Assembly (NCBI RefSeq): GCF_014170335.1
Contig: NZ_LZZS01000004.1
Coordinates: forward strand, 558,001 to 622,000
Length of the DNA: 64,000 nucleotides
Reading direction: 5' to 3'
DNA from: Achromobacter sp. UMC46
GTDB lineage: Bacteria; Pseudomonadota; Gammaproteobacteria; Burkholderiales; Burkholderiaceae_B
Shown here: piece by piece, positions 8,347-17,417 of the stretch
How positions within the stretch are numbered: the stretch's first letter is position 1
How the letters are laid out: each line of letters opens with the position of its first letter
The notes under the pieces: generated by a model
Databases searched by the model: none
What the model was told of the DNA's origin: nothing
What the model saw: the letters and a program-made list of their open reading frames with translations, nothing else
Position numbers and translations under genes: made by a program

Positions 8347-9333
8347 TTACTGCGGGGTGATGCCGGCTTGGTCGATCAACTGCTTGGTGCGCGGAATTTC
8401 GGCCTTGATGAAGGCGGCGAACTCGTCGCGGCTGCCGCCGCGCGGTTCGGCGCCGGCTTCGGCGAGCTTACCGCGCAATGCCGGGTCGGCCAGCACCTTG
8501 TTCACGGCGCGGTTCAGTTTTTCGAGGATGGGCGCAGGCGTGCCCTCGGGCGCGACCAGGCCATACCACGGGGCGATGTCGTAGCCGGCATAGCCCTGTT
8601 CCGCGATGGTGGGGATGTCCGGAGCCAGCGCCGAGCGTTGCGAATTCGACATGCCCAGCGCCAGCAGCGAACCGCTCTTGACCTGGGGCAGGCCGGTCAT
8701 GATGGTGTCGAAGTACATCGACACCTGGCCGGAAAGCAGCGCCGGAATGGCTTCGCCCGCGCCCTTGTACGGCACGTGCAGGATATCGATGCCGGCGATG
8801 GACTTCAGCATTTCGCCTGCCATGTGCGAGGTGGTGCCGGTGCCGAACGAGGCGTACGTCAGCTTGCCCGGATTGGCGCGCGCGTAGGCGACCATTTCGG
8901 GCAGGGTCTTGAACGGCTGCTGCGGGTTGGCCAGCAGGATGTTCGGGGTGTAGGCCACCAGGGACACCAGCGCGAAGGCGTCCGGGTCATAGGCCAGGCG
9001 CTTCTGCAGGAAGCGGTTGGTGACGACGGCAGCCGGGCCGCCCATCAGCAACGTGTAGCCGTCCGGCGCGGACCGGGCCACCGAGGCGCTGCCGATCGCG
9101 GCCGCGGCGCCCGGACGGGCTTCCACGACAAAGGGCTGGCCCAGTTCGGTGGCCAGCGCCGCGCCCAGCTGGCGCGAAATCAGGTCGGTGGCGGAACCGG
9201 CCTGGAACGGCACGACGATGCGCACGGGATGTTGCGGCCAGTCGGTGGCCGGGGCGCCTGCTTGCGCGCCGGCCTGGGCCGCGAAGGCGGCGGCGGCCAG
9301 GCCGGCCAGCGTCCGGATGAGACGAAATTTCAT
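8347..9333 (-). CDS. Bug-family tripartite tricarboxylate-type solute receptor
   Basis: A 328-residue periplasmic binding protein with a signal peptide ending in AGAQA near residue 24. Family marks are WPQHPVRIVVPFQAGSATD, ARPGAAAAIGSASVA, the DGYTLL segment and HVPYKGAGEAIPALLSGQV. Bug proteins capture small carboxylates or amides for TctAB-type transporters, and are hugely expanded in Bordetella and relatives, often without a dedicated membrane partner. The start at 9333 has AAGGGG upstream. It is divergent from a GntR/FCD regulator and upstream of the Ggt gene, so it may supply the Ggt substrate. Confidence 0.93.
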   Translation of the reverse strand: MKFRLIRTLAGLAAAAFAAQAGAQAGAPATDWPQHPVRIVVPFQAGSATDLISRQLGAALATELGQPFVVEARPGAAAAIGSASVARSAPDGYTLLMGGPAAVVTNRFLQKRLAYDPDAFALVSLVAYTPNILLANPQQPFKTLPEMVAYARANPGKLTYASFGTGTTSHMAGEMLKSIAGIDILHVPYKGAGEAIPALLSGQVSMYFDTIMTGLPQVKSGSLLALGMSNSQRSALAPDIPTIAEQGYAGYDIAPWYGLVAPEGTPAPILEKLNRAVNKVLADPALRGKLAEAGAEPRGGSRDEFAAFIKAEIPRTKQLIDQAGITPQ

Positions 9334-9471
9334 GGTAATCCCCTTGATCGCGTGATGAAAAACGAGTGCTGCCGGGCGGATCTCGTGCCCGTTCCGGCGC
9401 GTCGGACGCATGGAAGCGCCCGCCGGAGAGGATTAGACGGGAAGGCCTTCGCTCGGACTATTGGTGTTTGC

Positions 9472-9493
9472 ATCCATGGATCACTGGATCCAG
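9472..9493. promoter_or_regulatory. Paired 10-bp palindromes, candidate GntR/FCD operator
   Basis: ATCCATGGAT at 9472-9481 and CTGGATCCAG at 9484-9493 are both perfect palindromes, two bases apart, in the divergent intergenic region between the Bug receptor and the GntR gene. GntR/FCD regulators typically bind short dyads in such positions. Confidence 0.6.
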
Positions 9494-9551
9494 TTTGTGT
9501 TATTTTTGCGTTTATCTATCATTGCGGCTTTCCAAGCCCTGGGGGACGACG

Positions 9552-10208
9552 ATGCTGCAATTTCAGAAGACAGCGATCAGTGCCGAAGACGAGGCGTACC
9601 TGCATTTGCAGCGTGAGATCCGGCTGGGCCGCTATGCGCCCGGCCAGCGCCTGGTGCCGGATGTCGTCGCCAGCGAGATCGGCACCAGCCGCATGCCGGT
9701 GCGCGGCGCGTTGCGCCGTCTGGCGTCCGAAGGCCTGGTGGAAATCCGCGCCAATCGCGGCGCGGTGGTGCGCGGACTGAACCAGCAGGAAATGCTGGAA
9801 GTCTTTGAAATGCGGTCGGTGCTGGAAGGCCTGGCCATGCGCAACGCCGTGCTGCATATGAATGCCGAGCACATCCGCCGCCTGTCCAGCCTGCTGGACC
9901 AGTTGGAGCAGGGCTCCGGCGACTATCTGGACTGGACCACTGCGCACCGCGAATTTCACGAATACCTATGCGGCTTCTGCCAGCAGCCGCGCCTGTTGCG
10001 CCAGATCTCCGAGCTGCATTCGGTGGTGGAACCCTATATGCGCTTGTGGGCGGCACAGCCCGGCCGCGTGCTGCGCGTGCGCGAATCGCATCAGGAACTG
10101 ATCGATGCGCTGCAGACCCGCGACTCTGCCCGCTGCGAGGCCGCCATGCGTCAGCACGTGCTGAACACCGTCCCCGCCTTGCAAGCCTTCCTGGAACAGG
10201 CGGCCTGA
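9552..10208 (+). CDS. GntR-family regulator with FCD ligand domain
   Basis: A 218-residue protein. Residues about 12-78 form the GntR winged helix (LHLQREIRLGRYAPGQRL, EIGTSRMPVRGALRRLASEGLV, NRGAVVRGL), and the rest is the helical FCD domain with the EVFEMRSVLEGLAMRNA signature and histidines consistent with a metal site. FCD regulators respond to carboxylates and usually repress neighbouring catabolic or transport genes. It is divergent from the Bug/Ggt pair, its likely target. The ATG at 9552 follows a GGGGGACGACG stretch. Confidence 0.9.
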   Translation: MLQFQKTAISAEDEAYLHLQREIRLGRYAPGQRLVPDVVASEIGTSRMPVRGALRRLASEGLVEIRANRGAVVRGLNQQEMLEVFEMRSVLEGLAMRNAVLHMNAEHIRRLSSLLDQLEQGSGDYLDWTTAHREFHEYLCGFCQQPRLLRQISELHSVVEPYMRLWAAQPGRVLRVRESHQELIDALQTRDSARCEAAMRQHVLNTVPALQAFLEQAA

Positions 10209-10224
10209 TCGCGCACCAGTCCGC

Positions 10225-11112
10225 TCAGGCGTCGTTCAATCGGACTTCCACGGCTTTCTTTCGGCGAAACTTGATCTCGCTGGCCAGCACGCCGGCCACG
10301 ATCAGCGCGGCGCCTGCCAGCGCCAAGGCGGGCAGCCGGTCGCCCGCCAGGCGGCCGACGATGCCGCCCCAGACCGGTTCACCCGCATAGATGACGGTGG
10401 CGCGGGTGGGCGACACGGACTTCTGCGCCCAGTTCATCGTCAACTGGATCGCGGCGCTGGCCAGGCCCAGGCCGATGGCGGCGCCGGCCCACAGCCACGA
10501 GAACGCGGGGACCGATTCGCCCAACGCCGGCATCAGCGCAAACGACACCAGCCCGGCCGTCAGCAACTGCACCGCGGTGACGCGGCGGCTGTCCACGCGT
10601 TTGGCGAACAGGCCGATCAGGATGATCTCGGCGGCAATGGCGACGGCGCCCGCCAAGGTGGCCAGCTCGCCCGGGCTGAAGCTGAGCGAGCCCGCTTCGG
10701 GGCCGGCCAGCAGGATCAGGCCGGTGAACGCCAGCGCCACGCCGATCCAGCTCATCAGTCCGGGCGGGCGTTTCAGCACGGCCCATTGCAGCAGCGGCAC
10801 GATCGGTACGTACAACGCCGTGATGAAGGCGGACTGGCTGCTGGTGATGGTGCGCAGGCCATGCGTCTGCAGGTAATAACCCAGGAACAGGGCGCAGCCG
10901 ATCGCGACGCCTGCGCCCGCTTCGAATCGGGTGATCGCCATCATGTGCTTGCGGAACAGCAGCATCGTCACCAGGCCCGCAATGGTGAACCGCACGCCTA
11001 CGAAGAACAGGGGTCCGCTATGCTGCATGGCAATGTGAATGATGAGGAACGTGCTTCCCCACAGCATGGTGACCAGTACCAGGGCGATTTCCTGGCGCGT
11101 CAGGGCGAACAT
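10225..11112 (-). CDS. DMT/EamA-family transporter
   Basis: About 295 residues with ten hydrophobic segments arranged as two EamA repeats, for example LVLVTMLWGSTFLIIHIAM near the N-terminus and LALAGAALIVAGVLA near the end. EamA proteins are inner-membrane exporters of metabolites or amino acids. An in-frame TTG at 11142 would add ten residues; I prefer the ATG at 11112. It is divergent from an XRE-cupin regulator, whose usual role next to such genes is to control them. The substrate is unknown. Confidence 0.87.
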   Translation of the reverse strand: MFALTRQEIALVLVTMLWGSTFLIIHIAMQHSGPLFFVGVRFTIAGLVTMLLFRKHMMAITRFEAGAGVAIGCALFLGYYLQTHGLRTITSSQSAFITALYVPIVPLLQWAVLKRPPGLMSWIGVALAFTGLILLAGPEAGSLSFSPGELATLAGAVAIAAEIILIGLFAKRVDSRRVTAVQLLTAGLVSFALMPALGESVPAFSWLWAGAAIGLGLASAAIQLTMNWAQKSVSPTRATVIYAGEPVWGGIVGRLAGDRLPALALAGAALIVAGVLASEIKFRRKKAVEVRLNDA

Positions 11113-11155
11113 CGATGTCTTTGGGGGCACGATTGACTTCAATAGCTACGAAATT

Positions 11156-11725
11156 ATGAGCAATATACTGCACATTACGTCGCCGGGCCGCGATGTCCTC
11201 ACGCATGTCGGGGCCAATTTGCGGCGGATCCGCAAACAGGCCGGGTTGAGCCAGACGGACCTGGCCGACGCGTCGGGCATCAGTCGGCGCATGATCGCGG
11301 GGGTGGAAGCGGGAACGGCGAACATCAGCCTGTCCAGCCTGGATAAATTGGCCGGCGCGTTGGGGGTGGGCTTCGTGGACCTGGTCAGCGACCCCAACCG
11401 GGAACGCCGCCGCATCGAGGCCATGGCATGGCGCGGCGAGCGGCCCGGCAGCCAGGCGGTATTGCTGGGCGCCGCCCCCGCCAGCTGCGAGGCGCAATTA
11501 TGGATCTGGACGCTGGCGCCAGGGGAACAATACCTGGCCGAGCCCGATCCGGACGGATGGCACGAGATGGTCTACGTGATCGAGGGGACGCTGCGGCTGG
11601 AACTGTCCGGCGTGCCGCAATCCGTCTCCGCCGACGATTTCGCCATCTACAGCAGCGCGCAGCCCTATGCCTACTTCAACGACGGCGACGCGCGGCTGCG
11701 CTTCGTGCGCAACGTGCTTCGATAG
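11156..11725 (+). CDS. XRE-family HTH regulator with C-terminal cupin
   Basis: A 189-residue protein. Residues about 14-70 form a lambda-type HTH (LRRIRKQAGLSQTDLADASG, ISRRMIAGVEAGTANISLSSL), and residues about 110-185 form a small cupin barrel (APGEQYLAEPDPDGWHEMVYVIEG). This combination is common in regulators of amino-acid or polyamine exporters and catabolism. The ATG at 11156 fits the HTH position. It lies 43 bp from the divergent EamA transporter and probably regulates it. Confidence 0.88.
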   Translation: MSNILHITSPGRDVLTHVGANLRRIRKQAGLSQTDLADASGISRRMIAGVEAGTANISLSSLDKLAGALGVGFVDLVSDPNRERRRIEAMAWRGERPGSQAVLLGAAPASCEAQLWIWTLAPGEQYLAEPDPDGWHEMVYVIEGTLRLELSGVPQSVSADDFAIYSSAQPYAYFNDGDARLRFVRNVLR

Positions 11726-11762
11726 GGCAGCGGCGCTGGCAAGACGCGCGCTGGCCCCTTCC

Positions 11763-11778
11763 GGGAGCGCGCGCTCCC
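11763..11778. repeat. 16-bp perfect palindrome between convergent genes
   Basis: GGGAGCGCGCGCTCCC is self-complementary and lies between the stop of the XRE-cupin gene and that of the TonB receptor. It could act as a bidirectional terminator, although no T-tract follows it on either strand. Confidence 0.45.
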
Positions 11779-11785
11779 CCGACTG

Positions 11786-14191
11786 TCAGAACTCGTACTT
11801 CAACGTGGCGACGACGTTGCGCTCTTCGCCGTAGTAGCAGTAGTTCAGGCTGGCGCATGACGCCACGTAGGTTTTGTCCAGCAGGTTGTTGGCGGCCACG
11901 CGTACGCTCATGCCCTTGAGCGACGACGACAGCCGGGCCAGGTCGTAGCGCACCGACAGGTCCACCAGCGTATAGGCCGGCACCTTGAGCGTGTTGGCGC
12001 TGTCGGCCCAACTGGTGCCGACGTACCGCACGCCCGCGCCCACGCCCAGGCCGGAGTCGAACTGGTAGTCGCCCCACAGGGACGCCATGTGGCGCGGCGC
12101 CTGGTACGGCGTGTTGCCGGTCAGGCCCTCGGTGGACTCGCGGTAGGTCATGGCCGTGAAGGTATAGGCCGCCAGCATCGTGAAGTTGTCCGTCAGGCGC
12201 GCCTTGCCTTCCAGCTCGATCCCGCGCGATCGCACCTTGCCAGCGGGCGTGTAGTAGGTCTGCGCCAGCACGCGGTTGGCCACGTTGTCCTGCGTCAGGT
12301 CGAAGGCCGCCAGCGTCACCATGTTTTCGGTGCCGGGGGCCTGGAACTTCACGCCGGCTTCGTACTGCTTGCTTTGCGTGGGCGGCAGCAGATTGCCCTG
12401 CTGGTCCGTGTAGGCATTGGGGTTGAACGACTCGCTGTAGCTCACGTAAGGCGACACGCCGTTGTCGAACAGGTAGACCAGGCCGGCGCGCTTGGTGAAC
12501 TTGGAGCCGCTCCAGCTTTGCCTGGACGCATAGTCGCCGGTGCGGCTGGATTCCGTGGTGCGGACCTCGTCCTGGCGGCCGCTCAGCGTCAGGCGCCAGC
12601 GGTCATAGGCCAGTTGGTCCTGCAGGTAGAAGCCGGTCTGCTCCAGGCGGCGGTCGAAGAAGGTGCGGCTGGCGATCTGCACGTTGCCGTTGGCATAGTT
12701 CGGATGGAAGGCATCCAGGTTGGACGCCGTGCCGGAATCCCAACGGCCGTCGGCATGGCGGTTCTGGTAGTCAAGCCCCAGCAGCACGGTGTGTTTGACC
12801 GCGCCCGTCTCGAACTTGCCCTGCAGCTGATTGTCGATGGCGAACGCATTCAACGATTCATCGGCGCCCGAGTAATAGCGGTTCAGCTCGGTGCCGTTGG
12901 CCCAGCCGTAGCCGTAGACCTGTTTGAGCGCCACATCGGATGAGACATAGCGCGCGTTTTGACGGAAGGTCCAGCGGTCGTTGAAGCGGTGGTCGAACTG
13001 ATAGCTGAAGATGCGTTCGTTGCGCTTGAATTCGTTGTTGTCGGGATCGGAATCCACGAAATGGCGCGAGATGCGTTGGCCGGCATGGTCGTTGGTGATG
13101 CTGGCGTCGGCGGGCACGCCGCTGTGGAAGCCGCCGCTGGGATCGCGCTGCAGATAGGCCTGCAGCAGCAGGCTCGTGTCCGGCGTGAAGTTGAACATCA
13201 CCTGCGGGGCGATGGCATAGCGTTCTTCGCGGGTGTTGTCGAATTGCGTATCGGTGGAGCGGCCCAGTCCGGTGATGCGATAGGCCGCTTTGCCGTTGTC
13301 GTCCACGGGGCCGGCAACGTCGAAGCCCACGCTCTTCTGGCCCTGGGTGCCGTACGACACTTCGACTGCGCGGTAAGGATCGAACAGCGGGCGCTTGCTG
13401 GTCAGCTGCACCAGGCCGCCGGGGGCGCTGCGGCCGAACAGCACCGATGACGGGCCGCGGAACACGTCGATGCGTTCGACGAAATAGGGATCGATCTGGA
13501 TAGAACTGAAGGTGCCGGAATCGCTCAGCAGCTTCAGGCCGTCGTAGATGGTGTTGTCCGTGCTGTTTTCGATGAAGCCGCGCAGCGCGACATAGTCGTA
13601 GCGGTCGGCCGCGCCGACCAGGCCCGTGAAGGCGCCGGGCGTGTAGCGCAGCGCTTCCGTGACGCTGCGCGGCTTTTGTTCGTCGATCTGCTCGCGCGTC
13701 ACGACCGACACGGATTGCGGCGTTTCGATCAGCGGGGTGTCGGTCTTGGTGGCACTGGAACTGGTCGATGCCAGCAGGCCTGAAGTCGGGTCCAACGCGC
13801 CGGGCACGCCCTGGCCGCTGACGCGCACGGCGGGCAGGGTGGTGGTGCCGGGCACGGGCGTCGCCACCAGCACATAGCCGCCCGCGCTGCGCGCGGCGGA
13901 GAAACCGCTGCCCGCCAGCAGCACGCGGAAACCTTCATCCACGCGGTAGCGCCCCTGCAGCCCGTTGGTGGTCAAGCCCTGGATGCGGCCGGCATCGACA
14001 GAGATCGCCACGCCCGCTTGCTGGGCATAGCGGTTCAAGGCCGGGGCCAGGGGACCGGCGGTGATGTCGAACGGGATCGCGGCATCGGTCTGTTGTTGGG
14101 CATGGGCGGGCAGGGCGGCGGCGCCCAACGTGGCCAGCAGCAGGCTGAATGCCAGCGGGGTGTATCGGAGGTTCAAAGTCGGCAGGGGCAT
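11786..14191 (-). CDS. TonB-dependent siderophore receptor with N-terminal signalling domain (transducer)
   Basis: An 801-residue outer-membrane receptor. A signal peptide ends in ALPAHAQQ near residue 32. Residues about 40-110 form the STN signalling domain (PFDITAGPLAPALNRYAQQAGV). A plug domain follows (SVSVVTREQIDEQKPRSVTEALRYTPG) and then a 22-strand barrel ending in ATLKYEF with a C-terminal phenylalanine. The STN domain means that ligand binding is signalled to FecR/FecI, whose genes lie directly upstream on the same strand. It probably imports a ferric siderophore of the ferrichrome/hydroxamate class, but the ligand is not readable. Gap to fecR-like gene is 78 bp. Confidence 0.95.
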   Translation of the reverse strand: MPLPTLNLRYTPLAFSLLLATLGAAALPAHAQQQTDAAIPFDITAGPLAPALNRYAQQAGVAISVDAGRIQGLTTNGLQGRYRVDEGFRVLLAGSGFSAARSAGGYVLVATPVPGTTTLPAVRVSGQGVPGALDPTSGLLASTSSSATKTDTPLIETPQSVSVVTREQIDEQKPRSVTEALRYTPGAFTGLVGAADRYDYVALRGFIENSTDNTIYDGLKLLSDSGTFSSIQIDPYFVERIDVFRGPSSVLFGRSAPGGLVQLTSKRPLFDPYRAVEVSYGTQGQKSVGFDVAGPVDDNGKAAYRITGLGRSTDTQFDNTREERYAIAPQVMFNFTPDTSLLLQAYLQRDPSGGFHSGVPADASITNDHAGQRISRHFVDSDPDNNEFKRNERIFSYQFDHRFNDRWTFRQNARYVSSDVALKQVYGYGWANGTELNRYYSGADESLNAFAIDNQLQGKFETGAVKHTVLLGLDYQNRHADGRWDSGTASNLDAFHPNYANGNVQIASRTFFDRRLEQTGFYLQDQLAYDRWRLTLSGRQDEVRTTESSRTGDYASRQSWSGSKFTKRAGLVYLFDNGVSPYVSYSESFNPNAYTDQQGNLLPPTQSKQYEAGVKFQAPGTENMVTLAAFDLTQDNVANRVLAQTYYTPAGKVRSRGIELEGKARLTDNFTMLAAYTFTAMTYRESTEGLTGNTPYQAPRHMASLWGDYQFDSGLGVGAGVRYVGTSWADSANTLKVPAYTLVDLSVRYDLARLSSSLKGMSVRVAANNLLDKTYVASCASLNYCYYGEERNVVATLKYEF

Positions 14192-14269
14192 GGAAAGTTC
14201 CGTGTGCGTGAGTGTCCTGATTGCTATGACGCACGAGCTCGGAAAAGCGGAACCCTGGACTAGAAAAAG

Positions 14270-15286
14270 TTATTTCCCCGGAGGAACCCGGTCGACGATG
14301 ACGACCCACGGGGTCAGCGTGCGCACCCGGATGGGGAAGCTGCTGGCCAGCAGCTGCAGGGCGCGGTCGGGGTCGTCCAGCGGCAGGACGGCGTTGACCT
14401 GCAGGCCGGCCAGCGCGTCGCGGTCCACGCGCAACAGGCCGCTGCGGTAGCGGCCCAGCAGCTCCAGCACGTCGGCCAACGGCTTGTCTTGCACGACCAG
14501 CCGGCGGTACTTCCAGGCGTCTTCGACCGCGGCGGCGTCCAGCGGCTGCGGCGCGCCCACGCTGTCCGGAGTGATGCGCACCTGTTCGCCGGCTTGCACC
14601 TGCCGCGCGTGGTCCGGGTCGGCGTCGTCCCGGGCGGTAGCCAGCACTTTGGATTCCAGCATGCCCAGCACCGTCACGCTGGCGTCCGCGCTGACGACGA
14701 AGCGGGTCCCCAGCGCGCGCGCGCTGCCCTGGGCGGTGCGCACCACGAACGGCCGGGCCGCGTCATGGGCCACTTCCACCAGGATGTCGCCGCGCACCAG
14801 TTCGACCTCGCGGCGTTGCGGATCGAAATGCAGATTGACCGCCGCGCCGGGCTCCAGCGTGACGCGGCTCTGGTCGGCCAGCACATGGGTTTGCCACTGG
14901 CCGGCGCCGCTGCGCATGTCGGCCAGCAGGTAGGACGACGGATAGAAATGCAGGAACACCGCCAGCGGCGTGGCCAGCGCCGCGGCCACCGCCAGGCCGG
15001 CCGCCACCCGGCGGGCGCGCCGCCGCCTGCCGCCTGCCCAACCGGCCTGCAGGCCGGCGTGCAATGGCGTCGTCTGCCCTTGCGCATCGTCGCGCAACGC
15101 GCCCAGTTGCGACAGCACGGATTCCATCCGCCGCGCGGCGGCTTCGTGGCGTGGATCTTGCTGCTTCCATGCATCGAAGCGCTGGCGAAGGCGGTCGCGA
15201 TTGGCCGGGTCGCCGTCGTCTTCGGTCAAGCGCATCAGCCACTGCGCGGCCTCGCGTGCGATGGTCTGGGCGGCGGCGCTGCTCAT
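14270..15286 (-). CDS. FecR-family anti-sigma/sensor protein
   Basis: A 338-residue protein with a cytoplasmic N-terminal DUF4880-like part (EAAQWLMRLTEDDGDP, RQRFDAWKQQDPRHEAAARRME), one transmembrane helix near residues 93-113 (VAAGLAVAAALATPLAVFLHF) and a periplasmic FecR domain (VLADQSRVTLEPGAAVNLHFD). FecR carries the signal from a loaded TonB receptor to the sigma factor. It overlaps the sigma-factor gene by four bases, so the two are translationally coupled, and the receptor follows. Confidence 0.93.
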   Translation of the reverse strand: MSSAAAQTIAREAAQWLMRLTEDDGDPANRDRLRQRFDAWKQQDPRHEAAARRMESVLSQLGALRDDAQGQTTPLHAGLQAGWAGGRRRRARRVAAGLAVAAALATPLAVFLHFYPSSYLLADMRSGAGQWQTHVLADQSRVTLEPGAAVNLHFDPQRREVELVRGDILVEVAHDAARPFVVRTAQGSARALGTRFVVSADASVTVLGMLESKVLATARDDADPDHARQVQAGEQVRITPDSVGAPQPLDAAAVEDAWKYRRLVVQDKPLADVLELLGRYRSGLLRVDRDALAGLQVNAVLPLDDPDRALQLLASSFPIRVRTLTPWVVIVDRVPPGK

Positions 15287-15801
15287 GCGTCCACCGCCTC
15301 GTGGCAGTGCACCAGCGCCGACACCAGGTACTTGCGCACCATGCGGTCGGTCACGCCCAGCTTGGCGGCGATCCCGGCATGGGTGTCGCCATCCAGGTAG
15401 TGAAGCAAAAAGGCCTGGCGCGGTCGCGCCGCCAGGCCTTCCAGGATGGCGCTGATCTGGGCCAGCGCCTGGGACGTCATCAGGATCTGTTCGGGCGAGG
15501 GCGCGCCGGGATGGTCGGCCATGGCCAGGCTCAGTTCCGCCAGATAGGCGTCTTCCACCTGGCGGCGCCGCGCCTGGTCGATGATGAGCCGGCTGGCGGT
15601 CACCGACAGGAACGCCCGGGGTTCGCGCACCGCCGCCAGCGCGTCGCGCGATGCCAGGATGCGCGCAAAAGTGTCATGCGCCATGTCCGCCGCATTGTGC
15701 GGGCAGCCCAGCTTCTTCTTCAGCCACGCCAGCAGCCAGCCGCCATGGTCGACATACCAGGCATGCAGCGCGGAATCGGGGCGGGAGGTTGCCGAAGGCA
15801 T
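15283..15801 (-). CDS. FecI-like ECF sigma factor
   Basis: About 172 residues with sigma region 2 (YVDHGGWLLAWLKKKLGCPHNAADMAHDTFARIL) and region 4 (LEGLAARPRQAFLLHYLDGDTHAGIAAKLGVT, DRMVRKYL) in the order and wording of iron-starvation ECF factors. The ATG at 15801 is chosen because a typical FecI begins about 15 residues before the helix HAWYVDH; a TTG at 15870 would add 23 residues. Released by the FecR-like protein, it should transcribe the receptor gene downstream. Confidence 0.92.
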   Translation of the reverse strand: MPSATSRPDSALHAWYVDHGGWLLAWLKKKLGCPHNAADMAHDTFARILASRDALAAVREPRAFLSVTASRLIIDQARRRQVEDAYLAELSLAMADHPGAPSPEQILMTSQALAQISAILEGLAARPRQAFLLHYLDGDTHAGIAAKLGVTDRMVRKYLVSALVHCHEAVDA

Positions 15802-15855
15802 GGAGAACGCGGAATCGCCGGGGTGAAGAAGCCACCGCAGGGATGGCTGATGAAT

Positions 15856-15876
15856 GAAAATCGATATCAATTATAT
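15856..15876. promoter_or_regulatory. Possible Fur box upstream of the FecI-like gene
   Basis: The AT-rich stretch around GAAAATCGATATCAATTAT matches the 19-bp Fur consensus at about 11 positions when read on the minus strand. It lies 55-75 bp before the sigma-factor start in an otherwise GC-rich region, the expected place for iron repression. Confidence 0.5.
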
Positions 15877-15879
15877 TTA

Positions 15880-16140
15880 CTTCGCTGGAATTTGCGAATC
15901 TGGCGGGAGCGACCGCTGACCGAACAGCAATTTCGGGGGTGCGGGCGGCGCGCCGCCTGACCGTCTTATAGCCAGGAGTAATATGTCGCGTCTGGCGGCG
16001 TCGGCCGCCGGCAAGAACATGCCGTTTCACGCCTCGTCCTTCCCACCCGTGTCGATAGCGGATCCCCTTCCGCGCCTTCCCTGCGGTGTCTGCAAGCCCT
16101 GGCGCATGAGCGGCCATAAGAAGACATCGAGGAGAAGGAA
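15880..16140. other. Intergenic region between FecI-like and MFS genes
   Basis: The 340-bp gap between the sigma-factor start and the MFS gene holds the Fur-like site on its left. A 77-codon plus-strand frame starting at 15983, with GGAG upstream, overruns the MFS start. That frame has no recognisable domain, and I treat it as leader or spurious. I see no other gene. Confidence 0.5.
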
Positions 16141-17403
16141 TTGGACAAGCAAGCGTCGGGCGGCTGGTATTTCGGCTGGAACATCGTTGGCGCCGCCGCC
16201 GTACTCACCCTGTTGACGGTCGGCCTGCGCATGGGCATCGGGCCGTTCTTCCTGCCGATGGCGGACGGGCTGGGATTTTCGCGCAGCCTGTTGTCGGGCA
16301 TCGTCGCGGTCGGCATGCTGTGCTATGGCCTGGCCATGCCGCTGGCCGGCTATCTGGTCAGCACGCGCGGCACCCGCTTCGTGCTGCTGACCGGCACCGC
16401 CATCGTCGTGGCATCGTCATTGTGGACGGTGTTCGCGCGGGGCCCCATCGAATTCCTGCTGTCGTTCGGCGTGGCGCTGTCCGTCGGCCTGGCCTTCACC
16501 AGCCCCGTCGCGCTGACGCCCGTGATCAGCCGCTGGTTCACCCGCCAGCGCGGCATGGCGCTGTTCTTCCTGTCCACCGGATCGATGGCGGGCATCGCCT
16601 TGATGACGCCCACGCTCACGTTCGCGATCGCGGCCGTGGGCTGGCGGGAAACGCTGCTGGCGTTTTCCGTACTGTTCGCCTTGCTGACCGTGCCGGTGGC
16701 GCTCTTCATCATGCGCGACACGGCGCCGGAACACACGGACCTGCTGCCCCACCAGATCATCGACACCAAGGCTTCCGCCAAACCCGCGGCCAAGGGCCCG
16801 GCGCCGAACGTGCGCAACGCTTTGCGCACGCTGCCGTTCTGGCAAGTGGCGCTGGGGCTGTTCGCCTGTGGCTACAGCATGAACCTGCTGGGCACGCACG
16901 GCATGCCGATGCTGATGGACCACGGCTTCGACGCCACCACCAGCTCGCTGGGCATCGGCCTGATCGGCCTGGTCGCCATCTTCAGCACGCTGGTGCTGGG
17001 CCGCATGTCCGACCAGGTCGAGCGGCGCAACATCCTGGCCGCCATCTATCTGGTGCGGGGCTTGGGATTCTTTGCGCTGGTCATGGTGGGCGCGCATTGG
17101 GAGTTGTATGCGGCGGCCACGATCGGCGGCATCGTGTGGGCGGGGAGCATCGCCTTGTCTTCGGCGATCCTCGCCGACGTCTACGGCATCCGCCTGGTCG
17201 GCGTGCTGTACGGCCTGACGTATCTGGGCCACCAGGTGGGCGGCATGATCAGTTCGTGGCTGGGCGGGTGGGCGTTCGACACGTTCCACACGCATTGGGT
17301 CGCCTTCGGGTCGGCGGGCGTGCTGCTGTTGCTGGCCGCGGCGATTTCCCTGCAACTGCCGGGGCGCGGTCTAGCACGCGCGCCGGCAGCCGTGGGACGC
17401 TGA
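16141..17403 (+). CDS. MFS transporter (oxalate/formate antiporter-like branch)
   Basis: A 420-residue protein with twelve predicted helices, beginning WYFGWNIVGAAAVLTLLTVGLRMGIGPF, a start typical of the monocarboxylate/OFA-type MFS group. The central cytoplasmic loop is near residues 200-225. The start is TTG at 16141, supported by GGAGAAGGA immediately upstream, with no suitable ATG nearby. It faces the 3-hydroxyisobutyrate-dehydrogenase-like gene and precedes the CoA operon, so it may import an organic acid for that pathway. Substrate unknown. Confidence 0.88.
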   Translation: MDKQASGGWYFGWNIVGAAAVLTLLTVGLRMGIGPFFLPMADGLGFSRSLLSGIVAVGMLCYGLAMPLAGYLVSTRGTRFVLLTGTAIVVASSLWTVFARGPIEFLLSFGVALSVGLAFTSPVALTPVISRWFTRQRGMALFFLSTGSMAGIALMTPTLTFAIAAVGWRETLLAFSVLFALLTVPVALFIMRDTAPEHTDLLPHQIIDTKASAKPAAKGPAPNVRNALRTLPFWQVALGLFACGYSMNLLGTHGMPMLMDHGFDATTSSLGIGLIGLVAIFSTLVLGRMSDQVERRNILAAIYLVRGLGFFALVMVGAHWELYAAATIGGIVWAGSIALSSAILADVYGIRLVGVLYGLTYLGHQVGGMISSWLGGWAFDTFHTHWVAFGSAGVLLLLAAAISLQLPGRGLARAPAAVGR

Positions 17404-17417
17404 ATCAGCAGTCTGAA

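Noticed and set aside
15983-16216. 77-codon plus-strand frame with a good ribosome site
   Set aside because: It runs over the start of the MFS gene, has no domain and looks like low-quality coding sequence. It may be a leader peptide but cannot be supported.
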